A stretch of DNA of 61,049 nt from Nitrospira sp. (GCA_016873495.1 VGXC01000021.1:1-61049), one strand, 5' to 3'; shown: positions 49,611 through 58,560, counted from the first letter of the stretch. Notes: generated from the sequence alone by a model not told the origin. Numbers and translations: made by a program.

Positions 49611-50786
49611 ATGGGAAAGAACAGCAAGGCTGAGCCGATCGGAAACATTGAAAACCGCCTCCGTCGCTTGCGTACGGCCAAAGGGCTCTCACAGGGGACT
49701 TTGGCTGGGATGGCCGGGGTCACCAGGCAGGCCATCTACGCCATCGAAGGCAACCAGTACCTGCCCACGACGGCGGTGGCGCTGCGTCTGGCCGGTGCCC
49801 TCGACTGCCGGGTCGAAGATCTATTTAGCCTGATCTCCGGTGGGGAGATTGTCGAAGGGGAACTGGTCGGCTCTCTTCCTGCCCATCTGGCCCATGCCCG
49901 CGTCAAAGTGGCGAGGGTCGGGAGCCGTTTGTTGATCAGGCCTGTGGCTGGATTGGGGGAAGTATTGAACTTTACCGTCCCGGCGGACGGTCTGCTTCTC
50001 GGGGCTGCCGCTGCGTCACGCCGGACCGTGCGGGAGGGAGACCGCGTGCGAGTCAGACTCCTGCGGGATCGTCGGATCGTGGACGGAGAGATCGTTGTGG
50101 CTGGATGCGATCCGGCCATCTTCCTCGCCGGGGAGTATCTCCGCCGCCGGCAGGACCAGACTTCGGTCGTCGAATGGACCATGGGAAGTTCTGCCGCCAT
50201 AGAGGCCCTCAAGAGGGGAGAAGTGCATGTGGCCGGTCTCCATATCGTGGATCCAAAATCGGGCGAGTCCAATCTGCCTTATCTGCGACGTCATTGGAAG
50301 GGGCAGGAGGTGCAGGTCGTGACCTTTGCTTCCTGGGAACAGGGGCTGATGTTCAAGCAGGGCAATCCCAAAAGCGTCAGGGGAGTGGAGGACCTGGCGC
50401 GCAAAGATCTGGTGTTGATCAATCGGGAGGCGGGAGCCGGCGCGCGATTGTTGCTGGACCAAAAGCTGGCAGCGGCCGGTATCAAGGCCAATCAGGTTAA
50501 AGGACATGAGCGAAGCGCGGCCTCCCATCTCGAAGTGGCGCGTGTGATTGCCGAGGGGCAAGCGGATGTGGGGATGGGCGTGATGTCGGCCGCTCGCTTG
50601 TTAGGGCTGGAGTTTCTGCCTCTGCAGGAAGAACGGTACGACCTGGTCATCCCTTCGAAATATTTGACCGATCATCCGGGTCTATCCACCTTGCTTGATA
50701 CGATCGTGAGCCGCCCCTTCCGTACCGAAGTCGAGGCATTGGGTGGATATGACACGCGGGAAACCGGAAAGGTTCAGGCGTTGTGA
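49611..50786 (+). CDS. HTH regulator with periplasmic-binding-protein-like ligand domain
   Basis: A 391-residue one-component regulator. Residues about 12-70 are an XRE-type helix-turn-helix (LRRLRTAKGLSQGTLAGMAGV, RQAIYAIEGNQYLP). Residues about 160-380 are a PBP-like ligand domain (MGSSAAIEALKRGEVHVAGLHIVDP, WEQGLMFKQGNPKSVRG, LINREAGAGARLLLDQ, GQADVGMGVMSAARLLGL). This combination is common beside molybdate or tungstate genes, where the domain senses the oxyanion. I chose the ATG at 49611, after the palindrome. It heads the mod-like locus and probably controls it. Confidence 0.82.
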   Translation: MGKNSKAEPIGNIENRLRRLRTAKGLSQGTLAGMAGVTRQAIYAIEGNQYLPTTAVALRLAGALDCRVEDLFSLISGGEIVEGELVGSLPAHLAHARVKVARVGSRLLIRPVAGLGEVLNFTVPADGLLLGAAAASRRTVREGDRVRVRLLRDRRIVDGEIVVAGCDPAIFLAGEYLRRRQDQTSVVEWTMGSSAAIEALKRGEVHVAGLHIVDPKSGESNLPYLRRHWKGQEVQVVTFASWEQGLMFKQGNPKSVRGVEDLARKDLVLINREAGAGARLLLDQKLAAAGIKANQVKGHERSAASHLEVARVIAEGQADVGMGVMSAARLLGLEFLPLQEERYDLVIPSKYLTDHPGLSTLLDTIVSRPFRTEVEALGGYDTRETGKVQAL

Positions 50787-50823
50787 GGCGCGCGACATCG
50801 TGGCGCGGCGGCGAGGGAGAGCA

Positions 50824-51645
50824 ATGAGTCGATCGTGGGTTGTCTGGCTGCCGGCGGCCAGCCTGTTCGTCGTGCTGTCTCTGGGCGTTGCGGCCATGGC
50901 CGAGCCAGTCATCGAAACCTTGGTGATCGGCGCGTCGCCCAGCATGAAGGGGCCGGTTGAGGCGCTGGGCCGCGCGTTTGAGGTTCATCATCCGAACGTG
51001 AAGGTTAAAGTGTATTACGATTCCGGGCTGGACCTGAGGCGTACGATGGCCGCGGTGGGCAACGACCTCAGGTTCTTTCTCGGAAGCGGCCCTATCGATC
51101 TTGTCGCCCCGGGGGGCGACGAGCTGATCACGCGCTTAGAGGCGAAGTACTATGTCCTGCCCGGCACGACTCGTCCTTATGCGGCTGTGCCACTCGTGAT
51201 GGTCGTTCCGGTGGCGCTCGTGGAGGCACCCGCGTCGTTCGATGAACTGGGTCGGGGAAGCAAATACCGGATTGCGATCTCGGATCCGACGTTGACGGAG
51301 TTGGGTCGGCAGACCGGGGAACTCTTCAGCGCCTTGGGCATTGCCGATCACGTGCGGGCACGGCTGGATGTCGCCTCGGATGCGCGTGGCGTGCTGGATC
51401 ATCTTTTGCTGGGGCAGGCCGATGTCGGCATTCTGTTCGGTCCGGATGCCGTGCTGGAGCAGGAGCGGGTCCGAATCGTGGCCCAAGCGGATCGGGCGAA
51501 TTTCGAACCTTCCCTTCATTCAATGGCGATGCATCGCTACTGTCGAAACCGGACATTGTGCCTGGAATTCCTAGCCTTTGTGGAGTCCCCCGATATGCAG
51601 GCTATTGTGCAATCTTTGGGATACCTACCGCCGGTGAGGCCGTAA
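50824..51645 (+). CDS. Periplasmic oxyanion-binding protein (ModA/PBP type), extra copy
   Basis: A 273-residue exported binding protein with a signal peptide (about 1-27). The mature part begins TLVIGASPSMKGPVEALGRAFE and continues VKVYYDSGLDLRRTMA, VAPGGDELITRLEAKYY, VMVVPVALVEAPASFDEL, ADVGILFGPDAVLEQE: the ModA/type II binding-protein pattern. It is a second binding protein besides ModA at 54.4 kb and has no permease next to it. The start has GAGGGAGAGCA before it and the gene closely follows the regulator. Ligand may be molybdate, tungstate or another oxyanion. Confidence 0.78.
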   Translation: MSRSWVVWLPAASLFVVLSLGVAAMAEPVIETLVIGASPSMKGPVEALGRAFEVHHPNVKVKVYYDSGLDLRRTMAAVGNDLRFFLGSGPIDLVAPGGDELITRLEAKYYVLPGTTRPYAAVPLVMVVPVALVEAPASFDELGRGSKYRIAISDPTLTELGRQTGELFSALGIADHVRARLDVASDARGVLDHLLLGQADVGILFGPDAVLEQERVRIVAQADRANFEPSLHSMAMHRYCRNRTLCLEFLAFVESPDMQAIVQSLGYLPPVRP

Positions 51646-51662
51646 AAAAATTTCACCTGGGA

Positions 51663-51672
51663 TGTCATGATA
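51663..51672. promoter_or_regulatory. Shared motif TGTCATGATA before the lipoprotein gene
   Basis: Identical to 49562-49571, within an AT-rich stretch (51650-51715) containing TTGTAT and TATGGA boxes 85 bp before the gene at 51757. Possible site of the locus regulator. Confidence 0.4.
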
Positions 51673-51756
51673 CATTACTAATTACTTGTATACTTGTCTT
51701 TTAGAAATATGGAATCAGCAATCCATGATGGGCCTGGTCGTGGAAGGAGGCGCGAG

Positions 51757-52422
51757 ATGATACGAGGAAAAATAGATTGGCGCCTTTGCGCGGTGAGCGG
51801 AGCAGTCGTGGCCGGCTGCACGTTATCACTATTCGGCTGTGCGCGGCTGCCCTACACAGTTCAGACAGTCCATGAAGACCAGCGTGCGATCGTTACACTC
51901 CAACAGGAGGTCGAACCGGCCCGATACAGCCATCCGGTTCAGATCAGTCCACAGGACCTCGGTGCCATTCTCCGGTCGTTCTCGTTTCGGGAAAAGCAGA
52001 AGCTGCCGCTCCGCTGGTTTGCGGAGGAGGCTCCCCCCAAAAGAGTGTTCCGCCAAGACGAGCTTGAGGTGCTGACGCCCTATCTTGCCGAAGCGTTGCA
52101 GAAAGCGGGACCAGAAGAGCGCATCCATTTTACGGTTTTGGCCCCCGGCATGAACCCCGCGCTTGAGCGCGACACCACGGACGGCTGGATCGCCGTTCGC
52201 GGCCCCTACTTCCATCTCACGCTCGAACATTACCACGGGCAATTTTCGATTCGGAAGGAGGAGATGTGGGACCTGCGCTACCCCGCGATTCCGCCTGAGC
52301 CAGGCACCTTCCTGCTGTATTTCGAGCCGAATCGCTTTTGGAGCACCGATCCGGCGGCGAACGAGCGAGGTGTGTTGTACCGCGACTTCCTCAAGTCCGC
52401 GATTGTTCCCGGTGGCAAGTGA
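51757..52422 (+). CDS. Hypothetical lipoprotein of the oxyanion locus
   Basis: A 221-residue lipoprotein: signal with lipobox LFGC (Cys28). I do not recognise the mature domain. It has helical and beta segments (VHEDQRAIVTLQQEVEP, VQISPQDLGAILRSFSF, ISIRKEEMWDLRY-like end) and is Trp/Tyr-rich towards the C-terminus. An AAGGAGG ribosome site is 6 bp before the ATG. Its place between the binding protein and the porin suggests an outer-membrane or periplasmic helper for uptake. Confidence 0.7.
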   Translation: MIRGKIDWRLCAVSGAVVAGCTLSLFGCARLPYTVQTVHEDQRAIVTLQQEVEPARYSHPVQISPQDLGAILRSFSFREKQKLPLRWFAEEAPPKRVFRQDELEVLTPYLAEALQKAGPEERIHFTVLAPGMNPALERDTTDGWIAVRGPYFHLTLEHYHGQFSIRKEEMWDLRYPAIPPEPGTFLLYFEPNRFWSTDPAANERGVLYRDFLKSAIVPGGK

Positions 52423-52475
52423 CTCACACCTGAGCGGACAAGACCATTTATTGGCATGCATGTATGGAGGCGGCC

Positions 52476-54248
52476 ATGAACCGATGGCCTCAGTTGATCG
52501 GCGCAGCACAGACCAAGGCTTGGCTGATAGGGATGTTCATTCTGACCGCCGTGGCGGTCGGCCGGTTGGCCGATCCCTTAGATGCTTTGGCTGTGGATTC
52601 GGGACGGTTAATCGAGAAGGACGGCCAGTACGTCTTCGTCGAAAGCCAGGATCCCTCTTTGCAGCTGTTGATGGATCGGGCCTTTGAGAAGGGGATCATC
52701 ACCAAGGACGAGTACGAGCAGGCCCTCAAGGAATCAGAGGCCCATCGGTACCAGACCCAAATTCCCTTCAAGCTTTGGTACGATCGGGGCTTCAATATCT
52801 CCACGAACGACAATGCATTCTTCCTCAAAATTCGAGGCCGAGCCATGTTTCGGGAAACGACGCGATTCCGAAACGATGCCTGGAGAAACCCTGGCGATGC
52901 CAAGAATTTCCCCGAGCTCCTTGGGGTGTTCGGCGATTACCGCGCGAACCGCTCGACGAATGACGCTAGCTATTTTAATCTTCGGCGCGCGCGCCTGTTG
53001 TTTTCGGGTCACGTCTTCAATCCCGATTTCAAGTATTTTGTCCAAATGGGGTTTGAGTCGGCGGAGAACGCTCAGACCCCCGGCGCGGCCAACCTGCTCG
53101 ACTTCTACGTGACCAGCACCCACTTCTCGCTGTTCAACGTGCAGGTCGGCCAGTACAAGGTCTATTTCAACCGGTCGCAGATTAACAACACGGCCTCCAT
53201 GCAATTCGCGGAGCGGGCGCCGGTCCAGGACGCCTTTACCGCCAGCGGGTTGAATCGCCGGGACATCGGTATCACGATCATGAACGACGACGAACTGTAC
53301 CCGGTGAACTATTACCTCGGTATCTTCAACGGCAGCGGCCCGCTCTTCACCCGCTACGGGGCCTATGAAAGCGAACAGCCAACGGCCAACTGCCCGGGTG
53401 GGCAAACCAGCGGCAATCCGGTTCCATCGCCTGCAAGTTGTCCCACGTCCCAGCGGAACCTGAACGCGAACCTGCGGACTCAAATCAATCAATTGATGTA
53501 TACGGCGCGCTTCAATTGGAACGTCATGGGACGACCTGGGTATGGCGAGGGGGATCTGGCCTATTCGGAAACGCCGCAATGGGCGATGGGCGGTAACATC
53601 GCCTACAACCCTGGGATCAATACAAGCAGCAACAACGCATTCATTGGTATCGACCTGGCCAATCTCAACTGGCGCCGGTCACTCGCCACATTTGGGAACG
53701 GCCGACAACTCGGATGGGGTATCGTGGACTATACGACGTGGGGATTGGACACCATCTTCAAGTACCGAGGCTTCTCGATCCAGGGCGAGTACTACTTCAA
53801 AAACATCACCCGCCATGAGAAAGGCTTGCCCTGCATGCAGCGCGTGTCGGCCGGCGCAGCCTGCACGACCTATGCCCCATCGCTGATGGGGAATGCGAGC
53901 GGATTTTATGTCCAGTCCGGCTATTATCTCATACCCCGCTATCTCGAATTCGCCGCGCGCTATTCCTATTGGGACCCGGATTCCAGCGTCGGCGGCGACC
54001 TGATCAAACAAGTGGATGCGTCCGTCAATTATTTCCCGTTCGGGGTCTACGACTATCAAGTCATGTTGACCTATTCAAACCAGGCGATGGGGACCGGCGG
54101 CTATGCGATCGGGCGTAGCGCGCCCCTGCCCGCCGTCGGGCCGTTGAATAGCGCGTCATCCTATCCTTCGGGCACGGTGCCCTTGGATGCGAGGGGGGGA
54201 ACGTTGATCGACAACACGATCCGCCTGCAGTTGCAGATTTTCTTCTGA
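52476..54248 (+). CDS. Phosphate-selective-type porin (OprO/OprP family)
   Basis: A 590-residue outer-membrane porin. After a signal peptide (about 1-40) comes a short helical segment (SLQLLMDRAFEKGIITKDEYEQAL) and a long beta-barrel with amphipathic strands (FFLKIRGRAMFRETTRF, SYFNLRRARLLFSGHVFNPDFKYFVQMGF, FNVQVGQYKVYF). It ends in Phe (LQLQIFF), the outer-membrane insertion signal. OprO/P porins pass phosphate and other oxyanions, so it may serve this molybdate-type locus. I chose the ATG at 52476, with GGAGG upstream. Confidence 0.85.
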   Translation: MNRWPQLIGAAQTKAWLIGMFILTAVAVGRLADPLDALAVDSGRLIEKDGQYVFVESQDPSLQLLMDRAFEKGIITKDEYEQALKESEAHRYQTQIPFKLWYDRGFNISTNDNAFFLKIRGRAMFRETTRFRNDAWRNPGDAKNFPELLGVFGDYRANRSTNDASYFNLRRARLLFSGHVFNPDFKYFVQMGFESAENAQTPGAANLLDFYVTSTHFSLFNVQVGQYKVYFNRSQINNTASMQFAERAPVQDAFTASGLNRRDIGITIMNDDELYPVNYYLGIFNGSGPLFTRYGAYESEQPTANCPGGQTSGNPVPSPASCPTSQRNLNANLRTQINQLMYTARFNWNVMGRPGYGEGDLAYSETPQWAMGGNIAYNPGINTSSNNAFIGIDLANLNWRRSLATFGNGRQLGWGIVDYTTWGLDTIFKYRGFSIQGEYYFKNITRHEKGLPCMQRVSAGAACTTYAPSLMGNASGFYVQSGYYLIPRYLEFAARYSYWDPDSSVGGDLIKQVDASVNYFPFGVYDYQVMLTYSNQAMGTGGYAIGRSAPLPAVGPLNSASSYPSGTVPLDARGGTLIDNTIRLQLQIFF

Positions 54249-54258
54249 GGCGTAGCCT

Positions 54259-54287
54259 TGCGCGGCGAGCGGCCGGCCAGTATAGTG
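54259..54287 (+). promoter_or_regulatory. Putative modA promoter
   Basis: TTGCGC (54259-54264), 17-bp spacer and TATAGT (54282-54287), 79 bp before modA. No E. coli-type ModE box was seen. Confidence 0.5.
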
Positions 54288-54365
54288 GCGGTGGTTCGGG
54301 TCGGTACACGACGAGGCATCCGGTCGAATACCGTGGCCTGAGGAAAGTCGATACGTGGAGGAACG

Positions 54366-55172
54366 ATGATGATCGTTAGAAAAGCGGCGCCCATTCTGCT
54401 CGTTACATGGGTTGTCGTGGCGGTCGGAATGATGGTTCTGGGAATGGGAGGACTGGCATCGGCCTCAGGCGAGGAGTTGACGATTGCCGCTGCGTCGGAC
54501 TTGAATTTCGCGTTTAAGAAGATCGTCTCTGACTTTGAGGCATCGACGGGCACCCATGTGCGGCTTTCCTTTGGGTCGTCAGGCAATTTCTTCTCTCAGA
54601 TTCAGCATGGGGCTCCGTACGATCTCTATTTCTCGGCGGATATTCGCTACCCCCAGAAGCTGGAACAAACCGGCCATGCGGTGCCCGGCTCCCTATACAA
54701 GTATGCCGTCGGGCGGATCGTGGTCTGGACACCCAAATCGTCTCCGGTGTCGGTTGGAAAACTGGGCATGGATGCCTTGTTGGCCCCGTCCATTCAAAAG
54801 ATCGCCATTGCCAACCCCAAGCATGCTCCGTACGGGCGAGCAGCGATTTCCTCGATGGAGCATTTCAAGATTTTCGACCGCGTCAAGGATAAGCTTGTAT
54901 TGGGCGAGAACATCTCCCAGGCCGCCCAGTTCGTCGAATCCGGCGCGGCCGATATCGGAATCATCGCCCTGTCGTTGGCGTTGGCGCCGGCGATGAACGA
55001 AGCAGGCCAGTATTGGGAAATTCCTACTGCGGCTCACCCTGCGCTGGAGCAGGGTGCGGTTATTGTAGCGGGCACTAAACATCAACAGGCGGCCAAGGCC
55101 TTCTTGGACTTTTTGCGGGGGCCGGAGGGCCGGCAGGTCATGGCCGGCTACGGGTTTGTGTTGACCGAGTAA
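54366..55172 (+). CDS. modA: Molybdate ABC transporter binding protein ModA
   Basis: The periplasmic receptor that hands molybdate or tungstate to ModB/ModC. The 268-residue protein has a signal peptide (about 1-35) and ModA signatures: LTIAAASDLNFAFKKIVSDFE, VRLSFGSSGNFFSQIQHGAPYDLYFSADI, IAIANPKHAPYGRAA, ADIGIIALSLAL. Ser/Ala positions in AAASD and GSSG are the expected oxyanion contacts. A small lipoprotein gene separates it from modB. Confidence 0.93.
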   Translation: MMIVRKAAPILLVTWVVVAVGMMVLGMGGLASASGEELTIAAASDLNFAFKKIVSDFEASTGTHVRLSFGSSGNFFSQIQHGAPYDLYFSADIRYPQKLEQTGHAVPGSLYKYAVGRIVVWTPKSSPVSVGKLGMDALLAPSIQKIAIANPKHAPYGRAAISSMEHFKIFDRVKDKLVLGENISQAAQFVESGAADIGIIALSLALAPAMNEAGQYWEIPTAAHPALEQGAVIVAGTKHQQAAKAFLDFLRGPEGRQVMAGYGFVLTE

Positions 55173-55190
55173 CTCCGGACGGGATCTATC

Positions 55191-55529
55191 GTGCGCTTAT
55201 CAGGGTCTCCCCTTGGTTCTCCTCGTTGGTTCCACATAGCCGGGCTGCTGTTGTTGGCTGCCTTGGCCGGCTGCGCAGAGGGAGCCCGGTTTGTGCGTGT
55301 GGATGAACAGGGAGGCTTGGTGGTTTTTCCGCTCAAGAAGGACAGGGAGAGCGTGTACGCCTCGCCGTTTCGCGCGGAAGCCTTGAAGATGATCGAACAG
55401 CATTGTCACGGAGCCTATTTGATCACGAAAGACGGGGAGACGAAATCGGAGATGCGCACGACGGGGCTTGATGCGGATGAGCCGTTGACGACCAAGCGGT
55501 TCTGGGGGCTTCAATTTCGGTGCAAATGA
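55191..55529 (+). CDS. Small lipoprotein between modA and modB
   Basis: A 112-residue lipoprotein with lipobox ALAGC (Cys28). The mature part has FVRVDEQGGLVVFPL, ALKMIEQHCHGAYLITKDGE and WGLQFRCK, with two or three Cys. The pattern recalls small outer-membrane lipoproteins of unknown role (DUF4156-like is possible). It sits inside the mod operon, 18 bp after modA and 49 bp before modB. Confidence 0.68.
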   Translation: MRLSGSPLGSPRWFHIAGLLLLAALAGCAEGARFVRVDEQGGLVVFPLKKDRESVYASPFRAEALKMIEQHCHGAYLITKDGETKSEMRTTGLDADEPLTTKRFWGLQFRCK

Positions 55530-55578
55530 CGAATCGTGTCACACTATTGAGGGGCGCGATGATGAGAAGCTGGCCGCT

Positions 55579-56253
55579 GTGAACTGGACGGCGATCCTGG
55601 TCACCCTGAAGCTGGCGACTCTCACCGCGTTGATTCTGGTCCTGATCGGCCTACCCTTGGCCTATTGGCTGGCCTTCTCCCGATGGCGGTGGAAGTTCCT
55701 GGTCGAGTCGGTGGTGGCGCTTCCGCTGGTGCTGCCGCCGACTGTCCTGGGGTTCTACATTCTCGTCGCCATTGGGCCGCATAGCCCGTTGGGGCAGTTC
55801 TATATTGATCTCGTCGGCCATCCGTTGCCTTTTACATTCGAAGGCCTGCTCCTGGCCTCTGTCCTTTACAGCCTTCCGTTTGCCGTCCAGCCGTTTGCCG
55901 CGGCCTTCGAACAAGTGGATCGCCGTCTGATCGAGGCCTCCTGGACCTTGGGCGTTTCCCGCCCGATGACCTTTTTTAAGCTGATCGTTCCCTTTTCCGC
56001 TGCAGGCATCATTACCGGGGCAGTGTTGAGTTTCGCCCATACCCTCGGCGAATTTGGGGTGGTCCTGATGGTGGGCGGCAACATTGAAGGTGTGACGCGG
56101 ACGGTCTCGATCGATATCTACGACGAAGTCCAGGCGCTCAACTATGCGGGAGCTGCTAAGACTGCGTTGTTTCTTCTGATCGTGTCCTATACGGTCCTGT
56201 TGGCTGTCTATGCGATAAACCGGAAGGTCTGGGCCATATGGCCGCAGAAGTAA
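55579..56253 (+). CDS. modB: Molybdate ABC transporter permease ModB
   Basis: A 224-residue permease with five to six helices. The binding-protein-dependent transport motif with the EAA loop is seen in RLIEASWTLGVSRPMTFFKLIVP, followed by FAHTLGEFGVVLMVGGN, typical of ModB. It starts with GTG. It overlaps modC by 16 bp, so translation is coupled. Confidence 0.93.
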   Translation: MNWTAILVTLKLATLTALILVLIGLPLAYWLAFSRWRWKFLVESVVALPLVLPPTVLGFYILVAIGPHSPLGQFYIDLVGHPLPFTFEGLLLASVLYSLPFAVQPFAAAFEQVDRRLIEASWTLGVSRPMTFFKLIVPFSAAGIITGAVLSFAHTLGEFGVVLMVGGNIEGVTRTVSIDIYDEVQALNYAGAAKTALFLLIVSYTVLLAVYAINRKVWAIWPQK

Positions 56254-57350
56254 GCGTCGACATCACCAAGAATTTCCCCGATCGCGTGACGGTCCGTGCG
56301 TCCTTTCGCATGGACCTAGAGCCGCCCTCAGTCCTGGTGCTCTTCGGGCCGTCCGGTTCCGGAAAGACCACGGTGTTGCGCTGTCTGGCCGGGCTCGAAT
56401 GGCCGGATCAGGGGAGCATCCGATTCGGCTCGGAAATCTGGGTCGAGACTGGCGCCTGCATCCGACGGCATCCCCAACAGCGCCAGATTGGGTACATGTC
56501 TCAGGACTATGCCTTGTTCCCAACCTATTCTGTCGCCGGCAATATCGCCTACGGATTGGGAACCTTGCCGGAAGCCGAACGACAACAACGGATCCGAGAG
56601 GTTGTGGAGTTGCTCCAGTTGCAGGGGACGGAAGCATCACGGCCGGCCGAATTGTCCGGGGGGCAGCAGCAGCGGGTCGCCTTGGCCCGTGTCCTTGCGC
56701 GTCGCCCTAGGCTCTTGCTGCTCGATGAACCACTGTCTGCGCTCGACCTGCCGACCCGCTCCAGACTGCGCGGCGAGTTGCGATCGTTGCTGAAACAATT
56801 GGCCATTCCCTCCATTGTGGTGACGCACGATTGGGAAGAAGCCCTGGCATTGGGCGATCGGATGGTGGTCCTTCGAGAGGGGCTGGTGTTGCAGGAGGGA
56901 ACGCCGCAGCAGGTATTTAATCGTCCCCAGGATGCGGAGGTGGCCAAGATCGTCGGCATGGAAACGGTCATGCCGGGTCGGGTCATCGAGGTAGCGCACG
57001 GGCTGGTCACGGTGGAGGTCGAACAGCGACGGCTCGTGGCGGTCGGCGGCGACGGCATTGGGGCCGAGGTCTTTGTCTGCATCCGCGCCGAAGATGTCCT
57101 CTTGGAGGCGGCCTCGACCGGCACGACAAGCGCAAGGAATCAGCTGACCGGAACCGTGCGCGAGGTTATTCCGATGGGTGCGCTCGTTCGAGTGGAGATC
57201 GACTGCGGGTTTGTGCTGTCCGCCATTGTGACGCGCTCCGCTCTGGAAGAGCTGCGCCTCTCGACCGGGGCATTCGTCGTGGCCGCGATCAAGGCCGGCG
57301 CCGTTCATCTGGTGCCGCGTCGTGCCGGGGCTGGATCGTTCAGCGCATGA
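56238..57350 (+). CDS. modC: Molybdate ABC transporter ATPase ModC
   Basis: A 370-residue ATPase that drives molybdate import. Walker A GPSGSGKTT (37-45), Q-loop MSQDYALFP, signature LSGGQQQRVALARVLA, Walker B LLLLDEPLSALD and the switch THDWEEAL. Residues about 240-365 form a C-terminal TOBE/Mop-type region (MPGRVIEVAHGLVTVEVEQRRL, LTGTVREVIPMGALVRVEIDCG) that may sense molybdate. Its end overlaps the convergent gene by 11 bp. Confidence 0.93.
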   Translation: MAAEVSVDITKNFPDRVTVRASFRMDLEPPSVLVLFGPSGSGKTTVLRCLAGLEWPDQGSIRFGSEIWVETGACIRRHPQQRQIGYMSQDYALFPTYSVAGNIAYGLGTLPEAERQQRIREVVELLQLQGTEASRPAELSGGQQQRVALARVLARRPRLLLLDEPLSALDLPTRSRLRGELRSLLKQLAIPSIVVTHDWEEALALGDRMVVLREGLVLQEGTPQQVFNRPQDAEVAKIVGMETVMPGRVIEVAHGLVTVEVEQRRLVAVGGDGIGAEVFVCIRAEDVLLEAASTGTTSARNQLTGTVREVIPMGALVRVEIDCGFVLSAIVTRSALEELRLSTGAFVVAAIKAGAVHLVPRRAGAGSFSA

Positions 57351-58401
57351 TGACTTGCTTGCCCTGGTTCCAGTACCACTGGATGGCGAAGTTCGGGTAG
57401 AAAGCATCGGGGCTGTTCTGTCCGGCGACTGTGTAGAGTACGCCGAATGCGCCGACCCAGGCGTCGGAAAACCGCCATTGAATGGCCGGCTCGATCCCGA
57501 TGACCGTCGAGCCGCTGCGCGCTCCTCGATTGAGCGCGTGGCCGTCGGCGCGCCAGGTGAGGCTATGATACGTGGCCAGCTCAATGTTGTAGGCCAGCCC
57601 CTTTTTATCGTCTAGAAAATGCTCGAACGCCACACGAGTATTGATGATGTCGCCCACGTAGGTGGTTTGGCCTCCGTCGCTGCCGGGTGCCGCATAGGTG
57701 TAATACACGCCGCCGCTCAGGCGATACGGCTTCTCATTCTTTCGAAAGGTCAGCCCTTCCGTAATGCCCAGTTCTCCGAATCGGGTGGCGGGCAGGCGCC
57801 CCAGCGGGGCAAAGCCTCCGGGCGGCCGCTCTGTGCCGGCCCAACGGCTGGTGGGAAGAATAATCTGATTATAGAGCGTGATAGAGGGGCGCGTACTATC
57901 GGGATCTTGCACGATGGGCCGATACTTGATGACCAATGAGAGGTCGCCGAGGCCCGAGTCCGTGGTCATGGGGCCACCCCGTCCCTTATTGAATCCTTCC
58001 GAGTCTTGCGCCCAGAAGGTATTCCAGGAGGTGGCGGCGCCGAATTCCACATGGTCTGTGATTCCGTAGGTGACGGTCACGAGTGGTGCGACGGAGTAGA
58101 GGTGCGTCGGGCCGTTTTTCGCATCGACCGGCGTCGTGAGACGGTTGCCGTAACTCTTTTCGGAAATTTGGGAAAACAAGAATGGACGGACGGAGAGCTG
58201 GCCTTGAGGATGGATGTCTACGGATTGAAGGAGCAGGGGCCCCTCGGAAAATGGATTCCAGCTCTTTCTGTACTTGGCGATCTCTTCTGCCGAGGGGGTC
58301 CAATCGAATGCTAGAGACTGAAGTGGCCAGGCAGGGATATGGAGGATGAACGTTAGAAAAATCCCTTGAAGAAGTGCGCGATGGCGTTCGAGTAACCACA
58401 T
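57340..58401 (-). CDS. Probable outer-membrane beta-barrel transporter
   Basis: A 353-residue exported protein with a signal peptide (about 1-31). The rest is a run of alternating strands typical of a beta-barrel (YSVAPLVTVTYGITDHVEFGAATSW, LGDLSLVIKYRPIVQD, GVYYTYAAPG, FAIQWYWNQG), with no conserved catalytic motif. It resembles the MetA-pathway/phenol-type outer-membrane transporter group (Pfam transporter/meta-pathway). It is convergent with modC and has a strong promoter in AT-rich DNA. A role beside the Mo uptake genes is suggested only by position. Confidence 0.72.
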   Translation of the reverse strand: MWLLERHRALLQGIFLTFILHIPAWPLQSLAFDWTPSAEEIAKYRKSWNPFSEGPLLLQSVDIHPQGQLSVRPFLFSQISEKSYGNRLTTPVDAKNGPTHLYSVAPLVTVTYGITDHVEFGAATSWNTFWAQDSEGFNKGRGGPMTTDSGLGDLSLVIKYRPIVQDPDSTRPSITLYNQIILPTSRWAGTERPPGGFAPLGRLPATRFGELGITEGLTFRKNEKPYRLSGGVYYTYAAPGSDGGQTTYVGDIINTRVAFEHFLDDKKGLAYNIELATYHSLTWRADGHALNRGARSGSTVIGIEPAIQWRFSDAWVGAFGVLYTVAGQNSPDAFYPNFAIQWYWNQGKQVIMR

Positions 58402-58560
58402 AGTTTAATTCCGATCTAAATTATGAAGTAATAATATTAAATGTTTAATCATTTTGTCAACATAAATATTATTGCAATTATTCATATAGTTACAGTGAAA
58501 TAATAGTGCATTCATATTCAATACTCATGAGATTGCACGCAGTGATTGTCAGGCTGGCTG
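58402..58560. other. AT-rich region with promoter-overlapping inverted repeat
   Basis: About 150 bp of strongly AT-rich DNA in a GC-rich genome. AATAATATT (58430-58438) and AATATTATT (58465-58473) are perfect complements, extending imperfectly to 17-bp arms around the -35 box. No gene is seen here. Confidence 0.75.
58431..58460 (-). promoter_or_regulatory. Strong promoter of the beta-barrel gene
   Basis: On the minus strand TTGACA (58460-58455), 18-bp spacer and TATTAT (58436-58431), 30 bp before the start codon. The inverted repeat above overlaps both boxes. Confidence 0.65.

Noticed and set aside
54249-54365. ModE box or Moco riboswitch before modA
   Set aside because: No E. coli-type ModE palindrome or Moco RNA consensus was seen.
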